Below are positions 16,179 through 22,823 of a stretch of 34,516 nucleotides of DNA, piece by piece. The position numbers were made by a program, and so were the translations under genes. How positions within the stretch are numbered: position 1 is the stretch's first letter; each line of letters begins with the position of its first letter. Source of the stretch: Ruminococcus sp. (GTDB taxonomy: Bacteria; Bacillota; Clostridia; Oscillospirales; Ruminococcaceae). Where the stretch lies: contig SVNQ01000023.1 of NCBI GenBank assembly GCA_015066865.1, positions 1 to 34,516 on the forward strand, given 5' to 3'. The notes under the pieces are model-generated. The model did not search any database. It was not told where the DNA came from and worked only from the letters and a program-made list of their open reading frames with translations.

Positions 16179-17063
16179 TTATGCAAATTCCTCATAAGGT
16201 ATCACGATCTCGCAGTGATCGCCGACATAATGGGGAACATAAACGCTGAAGATCACGCCGTTTTCTGCAAGGCACACGGGAATAATACAGTCGAACTGCG
16301 TGCCGTTTTGCACAAAGCCTTCAATCGTCATATCGCTTGTGATCTCTTTGACATCGTCTGTAGAAACATCGAATTTCTCCGCAAGCACGCTGTGGAGCTG
16401 TGCATCCACCTGTGCCTGCACCTTCTGCACGAACGCTTCGTCCACGGTGTAGAGATCGTTGAGCTTGACCTCGGTCATTGTACTCTTGTCAATGATGAGT
16501 CCCTGTGCAAACTGGTTCGGATGGGGTGCGTAGCTGACGAACCAGTCCCCCGTCCAGAGGATGCTCAGGTATTTCTCATCATCCCTTGTGATCTCATAGT
16601 CTGCATAGATGTTGCACGTCCACTCGACATCGGGAATGTCCAAATCCTCGTCGTGGATGGACGCCAGCATCTCATCCGCCTTTGCCTTGATCAGGGCATT
16701 GATGGCGGATGCATGTTCGCCGCCCTCAAGCTTCGGATATTTAATGTAAGACAGCTCGTTTTCGGGATCCTTTGCGGTCATGGTCGTGTATGCGGCAGAA
16801 GTCTGCGTTTCTTCGATAGTTTCCGATTCGGTGGGAGCCTGCGTTTCTTCGATAGTTTCCGTTTCGGTGGGTGCCTTTGTTTCGGCAGCCGTTGTTTCGG
16901 GGCTTTCTGTGGATGTTTCCGTTTCGGTCGTTTCCTCGACAACAGAATCGGTCACGGCAGGATCGGTCGTTTCGGGAACACTCTCGGTTTCATTGCTGCA
17001 GGCTGTCAGACACAGTGCAAGGGCAAGTGCAGTGCATGCAGCGATATATCTCATAAATTTCAT
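16179..17063 (-). CDS. Lipoprotein with Thr/Glu-rich linker and DUF3298/RsiV-like domain
   Basis: 294 residues. The signal peptide ends in the lipobox LTAC with Cys22, so the protein should be anchored on the outer face of the membrane. Residues about 24-95 are a low-complexity Thr/Glu/Ser/Pro spacer containing a 12-residue tandem repeat (APTESETIEETQ type). The globular part (about 100-294) has YADYEITRDDEKYLSI, WFVSYAPHPN and IIDKSTMTEVKLNDLY, the pattern of DUF4163/DUF3298 domains known from RsiV anti-sigma factors and PdaC-like wall proteins. There is no HTH or cytoplasmic part, so it is unlikely to be an anti-sigma factor as such; a wall or lysozyme-binding role is only a guess. AAGGAGG precedes the ATG. 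It has its own promoter and terminator. Confidence 0.82.
   Translation of the reverse strand: MKFMRYIAACTALALALCLTACSNETESVPETTDPAVTDSVVEETTETETSTESPETTAAETKAPTETETIEETQAPTESETIEETQTSAAYTTMTAKDPENELSYIKYPKLEGGEHASAINALIKAKADEMLASIHDEDLDIPDVEWTCNIYADYEITRDDEKYLSILWTGDWFVSYAPHPNQFAQGLIIDKSTMTEVKLNDLYTVDEAFVQKVQAQVDAQLHSVLAEKFDVSTDDVKEITSDMTIEGFVQNGTQFDCIIPVCLAENGVIFSVYVPHYVGDHCEIVIPYEEFA
16803..16874. repeat. 36-bp tandem repeat (two copies) inside the lipoprotein linker
   Basis: Copies at 16803-16838 and 16839-16874, differing by a few bases. The period of 36 bp keeps frame and encodes 12 residues each of the Thr/Glu-rich spacer. It looks like a short coding minisatellite that can change linker length. 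Confidence 0.85.
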
Positions 17064-17104
17064 AGGGAAGCCTCCTTTGTGAATTGCAACTATGCTATAT
17101 ACCT

Positions 17105-17133
17105 ACTATAGCACAAGCGGAATTTATTTTCAA
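17105..17133 (-). promoter_or_regulatory. Promoter of the DUF3298-like lipoprotein gene
   Basis: On the minus strand: TTGAAA (17133-17128), 17-bp spacer, TATAGT (17110-17105), about 42 bp before the ATG. Confidence 0.65.
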
Positions 17134-17294
17134 TAAACAGTACATTACATTCCATGTCAATTCTATTACAGTTTTCTGCAATTATGACAAACCGCATGTT
17201 CTGAAACGGACACCCCCTGCATAGACTGTACCAACAGCGGAGTTGTTCGGTCAACCCGAAACTGACAGCTTCGGACAAAACAAGGAGGTTATAT

Positions 17295-18842
17295 ATGGAA
17301 CTGAAAACCAATCGGGCGGTGATTGCCGCCGCCGAACCTGCGGGCAGTCTGATGCAGGAGCAGAGCGTGGAACTCGATTACGTCCTGCCCGACTACTACC
17401 CCGATGTGTGCAAGCTTGTCAAATGCTTTGTCACACCTGCCATTACCGGAGAAACTGTCAGCGGCGACCGTGTTTCCTACGAACTTCGTGCGGAGGTACG
17501 CATTTTGTATTGCGGCGAGGACAGCCATATTCTCCAGTGCGTCTGCCAGACGCTGCATTTCAGCCGAACAGCGGAGCTGGGCGTATCGGGAGAGGGTGTT
17601 TCGGTGGAACTGATCCCCGTTACCGACTATGTCAACTGCCGTGCGGTGAGCCGCCGCCGTCTGGATGTACGGGGTGCAGTGACCGTGCGCATCCGCACGA
17701 ATGCCGCAAGGCAGCAGGAGGCAATCTGCGATATTTTTGAAAAAAGCGTGCAGCTTAAGAAAGTTCCCGTGCAGTATCCTGTAAAATCCCTGCAGACGAC
17801 AAGAAATCTCGTCATTGCTGAGGAACTGGAGCTGGGAAATTCCAAGCCCCCGGTGCTGCATATTGTTCGCTGCGATGCCCGTACCGTGGAGGAATCCCAT
17901 AAAATGGTGTCGGGCAAGCTCCTTGTGCAGGGAAATCTCCAGATCCAGCTGCTCTATGCCTGCGAAAAGGATGGGGACGGCAGCCTTGAGCCGATGTCCT
18001 TCCAGATTCCCTACAGTCAGCTTCTGGAGCTGGAGGGCATGGAGGAACAGGACAACTGCAGCGTGCGAACGACCGTTGCAGCCTGCGACATCAAGCCCGT
18101 GACGGATGCCGGCGGCGATGTCCACATCCTGCGCTGTGAAGCGGAGCTGCGTATTTCCTGCAGCGCCGTGCGTATGGCAACGGAATCCCTTGCCTGCGAC
18201 GCATTTTCCACGGAACACCGAAGCCGCTGCATTACGGAAAAGGTCTGCACAGCCGGCACTCCCGAACCATTTTCGGAAATGCATGTGTGCAGTACAAAGC
18301 TTGCCTGCACGGACTGCGAGCTGGACTGCGTGTACGATGCGTGGTGTGAAATCAAGAATCTGACCACCCGAATGGATACGCAAACCTGTGAAGTACAGTT
18401 CAGCGGCATGCTCTGCTGCTGTGTTCTGGTGCGTGAAAGCGGCGGAATGCCGAGACTTCTGGAGCGTGAAGAACCCTTCGAGCATCGTCTGTATGTGCCC
18501 GATCTCTGCGAGCAGGACAGCGTGCAGGTATATGCCGCCGCCGAGAATTGTTCCTACACCCTGTCCGAACAGGCGGAGGTTTCCTTAAAGGCCGAACTGC
18601 GGCTGGAGGGAATGGTCAGCCGCAGCACAATTTGCGAGGTGTTGACGGGATTTGAGGTGGAGGAGGATGCGGCGCATCCGAGAAACCACGCACTCAAGCT
18701 CTATTTTGGCAAGGCGCAGGAGGAGATCTGGGAGATCGCCAAGCGCTGCCACACGAGCGTTGCCGCAATTATGGAGGAAAACGACCTGACAGAGGAAATC
18801 CTCACAGCGGACGGCATGCTGCTGATACCGATTGTGAATTAA
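17295..18842 (+). CDS. sipL: SipL-like spore morphogenesis protein (DUF3794/SPOCS repeats plus LysM)
   Basis: 515 residues. The body contains repeated DUF3794 (SPOCS) modules: one around residues 30-150 (YVLPDYYPDVCKLVKC, VELIPVTDYVNCR), one around 160-280 and one around 300-440. The C-terminus (about 467-515) is a LysM motif (LKLYFGKAQEEIWEIAKRC ... MLLIPIVN). This architecture is that of SipL, the clostridial partner of SpoIVA that takes the place of Bacillus SpoVID and recruits the coat to the forespore surface. The gene for SpoIVA follows directly on the same strand, which strongly supports the call. Odd: about 29 cysteines (over 5% of residues), spread throughout. AAGGAGG stands 6 bases before the ATG. 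No clear sigma-A promoter is seen; a sporulation sigma factor would be expected. Confidence 0.82.
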   Translation: MELKTNRAVIAAAEPAGSLMQEQSVELDYVLPDYYPDVCKLVKCFVTPAITGETVSGDRVSYELRAEVRILYCGEDSHILQCVCQTLHFSRTAELGVSGEGVSVELIPVTDYVNCRAVSRRRLDVRGAVTVRIRTNAARQQEAICDIFEKSVQLKKVPVQYPVKSLQTTRNLVIAEELELGNSKPPVLHIVRCDARTVEESHKMVSGKLLVQGNLQIQLLYACEKDGDGSLEPMSFQIPYSQLLELEGMEEQDNCSVRTTVAACDIKPVTDAGGDVHILRCEAELRISCSAVRMATESLACDAFSTEHRSRCITEKVCTAGTPEPFSEMHVCSTKLACTDCELDCVYDAWCEIKNLTTRMDTQTCEVQFSGMLCCCVLVRESGGMPRLLEREEPFEHRLYVPDLCEQDSVQVYAAAENCSYTLSEQAEVSLKAELRLEGMVSRSTICEVLTGFEVEEDAAHPRNHALKLYFGKAQEEIWEIAKRCHTSVAAIMEENDLTEEILTADGMLLIPIVN

Positions 18843-18845
18843 CAT

Positions 18846-19060
18846 TTTTAAGCGGAACGATCTTAAAAGTTTTCGCTCAAGCCTTTTTCAAAAGGCTTGC
18901 GGGGTCAAGGGGCGGCGCCCCTTGTCGCTCACCGCAGTGAGCGAAATCTTATCAAAATCCGGAGGGAGCTCTGCACGGGGGTGAATTTCAAAAACAGTCC
19001 GGTGGACTGTTTTTGAAAGAGGGGCGTGCTCTGCGATAGAGAGCCGCCCCTTCCTTTCCA
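18846..19060. repeat. Composite palindromic intergenic element between sipL and spoIVA
   Basis: A string of inverted repeats fills the gap: TTTTAAG/CTTAAAA (18846-18868); AAGCCTTTT/AAAAGGCTT (18879-18898); CAAGGGGC/GCCCCTTG (18906-18924); CGCTCAC/GTGAGCG (18926-18943); and a perfect 15-bp pair flanking GGT (18986-19000 and 19004-19018), then AGGGGCG...CGCCCCTT further out. The AAGGCTTGCGGGGTCAAGGGGCGGCGCCCC type of sequence recurs between genes in many Oscillospirales genomes, as I recall, so this is probably a dispersed non-coding repeat. It may also reduce read-through from sipL into spoIVA. Confidence 0.7.
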
Positions 19061-19125
19061 TTCAAGCTTTCTTTCCTTTCCGCTGCAGCGGAAACATCAT
19101 AATTTCCACACCACAGGAGGAACAC

Positions 19126-20598
19126 ATGAAAGACATCTACACCGACATTGCCCTGCGGACGGGCGGTGACATCTACATCGGCGTGGTCGGCCCTGTCCGC
19201 ACCGGAAAATCCACGCTCATTAAGCGTTTTATGGAAACGCTTGTCATCCCGAATATTGAAAGCGATTATAAAAAGGAACGTGCCGTTGACGAGCTTCCCC
19301 AGTCCGCCGCAGGCAAGACCATCATGACAACGGAACCGAAATTCATCCCCGAAGAAGCCGTTTCCGTGCATCTTGCCGACAGCGCACAATTCCGCACAAG
19401 GATGATCGACTGCGTGGGCTACATCGTCCCCAGTTCGCTTGGCTACATCGAAAACGAAATGCCCCGTATGGTCATGACACCGTGGTTTGACGAGGAAATT
19501 CCGTTCAACATGGCAGCCGAGATCGGCACGCAGAAGGTCATCACGGAGCATTCCACCATCGGGCTTGTTGTCACCACCGACGGCAGCATTTCCGACATCC
19601 CCCGTGCAGAATACGCCGAGGCGGAAGCCCGTGTCATTGCGGAATTGCAGGCGCTTGGAAAGCCCTTTGTTGTACTGCTCAACTGCGTCGATCCCGACAC
19701 CGAGGAAGCAAGGGTGCTTGCAGCTGAGATGGCGGAAACCTACGGTACAACCGTACTCCCCGTGAGCTGTACACAGCTTGGGGAATCGGATATTCGTGAC
19801 ATTCTCACTGCTTTATTGTATGCATTCCCCATCCGTGAGGTGAATTTTGCAATGCCCGGCTGGATCTCCATGCTGGAAAAGGGGCATCATGTCAAGCAGG
19901 AGGTGTTCTCCGTCATTCGTGAAGCAGCACGGGATCTCGTCACCGTGCAGGATGCGGCAGCACTTGCGAAGCCCATTTGTGCGTGCAAATACGTCCTTTG
20001 CGCGGAACCGAGCGAAATTGATCTTGGCACGGGAACCGTGACCATCAGCGTAACGCTCGACGGCAGCCTGTTTTTCAAGATTCTGGGAGAAGCGACGGGT
20101 CTTGAGATCAGGGACGAAGCCGGACTTCTGGAAATTCTCAAGGAGCTGACAACTGTGCGCAAGGCATATGCAAGGCTGGAGCCTGCCCTGCGTGAGGTGG
20201 AAGCAACGGGCTACGGTATCGTTATGCCCGAAATGGAGGAGCTGCATCTGGAAGAACCCGAAATCATCAAGCAGGGCGGAAAATACGGACTGCGCCTGAA
20301 GGCATCCGCACCGTCGATCCACATGATGAAGGCGGGCATCAACACCACGGTCAGCCCCATTGTCGGTACGGAAAAGCAGAGCGAGGAGCTGGTGATGTAC
20401 CTGCTGCAGGGCTTTGAGGAGGATCCGACAAAGATCTGGGAATCGAACATTTTCGGCAAATCCCTGCACGAGCTGGTGAACGAGGGACTGCACAACAAGC
20501 TGTTCAAAATGCCCGTGGAGGCACGCATGAAGCTGCAGGAAACACTGGAGCGTGTGATCAACGAGGGCTGCGGCGGATTGATTTGTTTTATTTTGTAG
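19126..20598 (+). CDS. spoIVA: Stage IV sporulation protein A, coat morphogenetic ATPase
   Basis: Cytoskeletal ATPase that polymerises on the outer forespore membrane and forms the base of the spore coat. 490 residues, against 492 in B. subtilis. Seen: the opening KDIYTDIALRTGGDIYIGVVGPVRTGKST with the Walker A loop at 22-30; TMTTEPKFIP-like switch region (TIMTTEPKFIPEEA); VRMIDCVGY-like segment (RMIDCVGYIVP); STIGLVVTTDGSI; FVVLLNCVDP; and the C-terminal GCGGLICFIL anchor that binds SpoVM-coated membrane in Bacillus. All domains appear intact. CAGGAGG precedes the ATG. The partner gene sipL lies just upstream. It ends in a convergent arrangement with the aspartate kinase gene. Confidence 0.97.
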   Translation: MKDIYTDIALRTGGDIYIGVVGPVRTGKSTLIKRFMETLVIPNIESDYKKERAVDELPQSAAGKTIMTTEPKFIPEEAVSVHLADSAQFRTRMIDCVGYIVPSSLGYIENEMPRMVMTPWFDEEIPFNMAAEIGTQKVITEHSTIGLVVTTDGSISDIPRAEYAEAEARVIAELQALGKPFVVLLNCVDPDTEEARVLAAEMAETYGTTVLPVSCTQLGESDIRDILTALLYAFPIREVNFAMPGWISMLEKGHHVKQEVFSVIREAARDLVTVQDAAALAKPICACKYVLCAEPSEIDLGTGTVTISVTLDGSLFFKILGEATGLEIRDEAGLLEILKELTTVRKAYARLEPALREVEATGYGIVMPEMEELHLEEPEIIKQGGKYGLRLKASAPSIHMMKAGINTTVSPIVGTEKQSEELVMYLLQGFEEDPTKIWESNIFGKSLHELVNEGLHNKLFKMPVEARMKLQETLERVINEGCGGLICFIL

Positions 20599-20628
20599 CA
20601 AAAAAAGGGCGATGCCGGTGCATCGCCC
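20599..20628 (-). terminator. Terminator of aspartate kinase
   Basis: Stem GGGCGATGC / GCATCGCCC (20607-20615 and 20620-20628) with a CGGT loop. On the minus strand it is followed by a run of T (complement of 20600-20606). It overlaps the region just after the spoIVA stop but has no T run in the spoIVA direction. Confidence 0.85.
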
Positions 20629-20650
20629 TCAACTTATCTATGCAGTTTAC

Positions 20651-22012
20651 TTAAGAAATAATATCGCTCTTGATCAGCGCAAGATCCATCTTGGAAGTGA
20701 TGAACACCTCATAGATGCTGCGGATTGCCTGATGCAGATCATGCTCTGCAACGCCCACGATGACGTTCAGCTCACTCGAACCCTGGTCGATCATCTTAAC
20801 ATTGATTCTTGCGTGTGCAAGTGCTGCAAAGATTCTTGCGGCTGTGCCATGTGTGCGGCGCATGCCCCTGCCTACCACTGCCAGAAGTGCAATGTCGTTC
20901 TCAATGGAAACATGGTCGGGCCTTACAGTTCTGCGAAGTGCCTCCAGCAGCTGCTCCTCCTTGCCGACAAGACTTGCGCTGTCCACGATTACGCTCATGG
21001 TGTCAATACCGGACGGCATATGCTCGAAGGAAATACCCAGCTCTGCGATCACGCTCAGGACATCCAGACAGAAGCCGACCTCACTGTTCATCATCGACTT
21101 TTCGATGTTGATAACAGAAAATCCCTTCTTTCCGGCTATACCCGTGATCGTGCGTACCTTTGTATCATCATTTACATCATCATCCGGAACGATCATTGTG
21201 CCTGCGTCCTCAGGTGCATTGGTGTTGCGGATGTTGATCGGGATGCCTGCGGTTCTTACCGGGAAGATCGCATCCTCGTGCAGAACGGTTGCACCCATGT
21301 AGGCAAGCTCACGCAGTTCCTTGTAGGTGATCTGGTTAATTGTCAGGGGGCTGTCAACCACTCTCGGGTCAGCCACCAGCATGCCGGAAACGTCCGTCCA
21401 GTTCTCGTAGATGGATGCACGGATGGCTCTTGCTACGAGAGAACCGGTTACGTCGGAACCGCCTCTGGAGAAGGTGCGTACCACGCCGCTGACGGATCTG
21501 CCGTAGAATCCCGGAATAACTGCATTCTCCACGCCTTCCAGACGCTCACGCAGTTTTGCAACGGTTTCATGACGCATCATGACGCCCTCGTCGCTGAATA
21601 CGATAACGTCAGCTGCGTCAACAAAGGTAAAGCCCAGATATGCCGCAATGATGATACCGTTGAGGTATTCGCCGCGGCTTGCAGCATATTCTCTGCCCGC
21701 AGTTGCCAGTGCCTTCTGGATCTGGGAGAACTGCTCCTCCAAGGAGACCTCCACGCCCAGATCTGCGATGATGCCGTTGTAACGATCCTTGATCATCTGG
21801 AAATCCTCAGTGAAATCCTGACCTACACTTGCCTTTTCGTAGCAGGCGTACAGCATGTCAGTCACCTTGATGTCCGCATCAAAACGCTTGCCCGGTGCGG
21901 ACGGAACAACAAATCTTCTGTCTGCGTCAGCTTTTATAATTGCAGCAGCCTTACGAATCTGATTTGCATCTGCAAGACTGGAACCGCCGAATTTTACTAC
22001 CTTTACTCCCAT
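20651..22012 (-). CDS. lysC: Aspartate kinase
   Basis: Phosphorylates aspartate as the committed step towards lysine, threonine and methionine. 453 residues, the usual length of the Clostridium-type monofunctional enzyme. The N-terminal kinase domain shows VVKFGGSSLAD (residues 5-15), GEYLNGIIIAAYL, VIPGFYGR and TFSRGGSDVTGSL, the ATP/Asp-binding motif. Two ACT domains occupy roughly 300-450 (TITGIAGKKGFSVINIEKSMM and LLAVVGRGMRRTHG), so feedback by an amino acid is expected. There is no lysine riboswitch: the leader is only about 55 nt. The start MGVKVVKFGG has AGAAAGGAC upstream. A monocistronic leftward gene with its own promoter and terminator. Confidence 0.94.
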   Translation of the reverse strand: MGVKVVKFGGSSLADANQIRKAAAIIKADADRRFVVPSAPGKRFDADIKVTDMLYACYEKASVGQDFTEDFQMIKDRYNGIIADLGVEVSLEEQFSQIQKALATAGREYAASRGEYLNGIIIAAYLGFTFVDAADVIVFSDEGVMMRHETVAKLRERLEGVENAVIPGFYGRSVSGVVRTFSRGGSDVTGSLVARAIRASIYENWTDVSGMLVADPRVVDSPLTINQITYKELRELAYMGATVLHEDAIFPVRTAGIPINIRNTNAPEDAGTMIVPDDDVNDDTKVRTITGIAGKKGFSVINIEKSMMNSEVGFCLDVLSVIAELGISFEHMPSGIDTMSVIVDSASLVGKEEQLLEALRRTVRPDHVSIENDIALLAVVGRGMRRTHGTAARIFAALAHARINVKMIDQGSSELNVIVGVAEHDLHQAIRSIYEVFITSKMDLALIKSDIIS

Positions 22013-22071
22013 AACTCTCTGTCCTTTCTGTATGAAAACTATCCTGATTACGCTATGTTTCGCTAATACTT

Positions 22072-22100
22072 ATTATATTCCATTTTACGAAAAAAAGCAA
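22072..22100 (-). promoter_or_regulatory. Promoter of aspartate kinase
   Basis: On the minus strand: TTGCTT (22100-22095), 17-bp spacer, TATAAT (22077-22072). The start codon is at 22012. Confidence 0.8.
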
Positions 22101-22348
22101 TTGGGAATGGTTACAAATTTTAAAGGAATAAAAATGCTTTTTTGGTGAATACGACTGTTTCTCTATGGCGTACAGTTTAGCGGATGAAACAAAATCCGAT
22201 CAACGCAAATCACCTGAAAAACCACGATTCCAAGCGGATTTCTCGATGCAGACGTGTGAGGAGAAATTTCGCCGCAGGCGTGCGGCGATCAGAATGGATG
22301 CAAAGCCGACCGCAGAAGGAAAATTCTATAAATATCGAAGAAAAGCTA
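22101..22348. other. Intergenic stretch without a gene
   Basis: The region between the divergent lysC and secG promoters holds no convincing gene. Two open frames cross it but run through the secG promoter and start codon in other frames and lack ribosome binding sites. A CGCCGCA/TGCGGCG hairpin lies at 22270-22287. Otherwise I see nothing. Confidence 0.5.
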
Positions 22349-22377
22349 TTGACATCCCAGAAGAAATGTGCTATAAT
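22349..22377 (+). promoter_or_regulatory. Consensus sigma-A promoter of secG
   Basis: TTGACA (22349-22354), 17-bp spacer, TATAAT (22372-22377). Both hexamers match the consensus exactly, with TG at 22368-22369 close to the -10. This is the strongest-looking promoter in the window. Confidence 0.92.
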
Positions 22378-22424
22378 AAAACTAATTCAGAAAATTTGGA
22401 TAGAAAAAGGAGCGGAAACGTTTT

Positions 22425-22706
22425 ATGGGAATTTATGAAATTATCTGCGGTGCTGTGGTACTGCTGCTGTGCCTTCTGGTCATTGTTCTTTGCCTGATGC
22501 AGGATGAAAAATCCCAGCAGAATATGGCTTCAGCAATTACAGGCGGCAGCAATGAATCCTTCTACGGTAAGAATGAGGGAAGAACCAGAGAAGCAATGCT
22601 TCAGAAAGTGACAAAAACTCTTTCGATTCTTGCATTTGTGACGATCATTGCAATGAATATCGTGATCCCCTACATCATGACATTCTTTGAAACCACTGCT
22701 GAATAA
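22425..22706 (+). CDS. secG: Protein translocase subunit SecG
   Basis: Small membrane subunit of the SecYEG channel that aids SecA-driven export. 93 residues. Two membrane helices: about 4-25 (IYEIICGAVVLLLCLLVIVLCLMQ) and about 67-86 (LAFVTIIAMNIVIPYIM). The loop between contains the family pattern QDEKSQQNMASAITGGSNESFYGKN, then RTREAMLQKVTK. AAGGAG precedes the ATG. The secG-rnr order is the standard Firmicute arrangement, normally followed by smpB, which is absent here. A hairpin terminator follows the gene. Confidence 0.93.
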   Translation: MGIYEIICGAVVLLLCLLVIVLCLMQDEKSQQNMASAITGGSNESFYGKNEGRTREAMLQKVTKTLSILAFVTIIAMNIVIPYIMTFFETTAE

Positions 22707-22717
22707 ACAATTACCGC

Positions 22718-22756
22718 ATGACCCTGCGTTCTACCGAACACGGGGTCATCTTTTTT
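22718..22756 (+). terminator. Terminator or attenuator between secG and rnr
   Basis: Interrupted stem TGACCC..CGTTC / GAAC.CG..GGGTCA (22719-22748) followed by CTTTTTT (22750-22756). No promoter is seen between it and rnr, so partial read-through from the secG promoter is the likely way rnr is expressed. Confidence 0.75.
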
Positions 22757-22823
22757 GCCTGTATCGCAGTATTCCTGCGGATTTCGGGCAGAATATCCAC
22801 AGAGAACAGTAAAGGAGAAAACT

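Noticed and set aside
17198..17227. Sporulation (sigma-E/K) promoter before sipL, CATAGACT at 17220-17227
   Set aside because: The -10-like octamer is close to the sigma-E consensus, but no matching -35 stands at the right distance; too weak to annotate.
20612..22066. 484-residue plus-strand frame opposite aspartate kinase
   Set aside because: It runs through the lysC terminator and promoter; aspartate kinase motifs are clear on the minus strand.
22165..22497. Small basic open frames before secG
   Set aside because: They cross the consensus secG promoter and its start codon out of frame and have no ribosome binding site.
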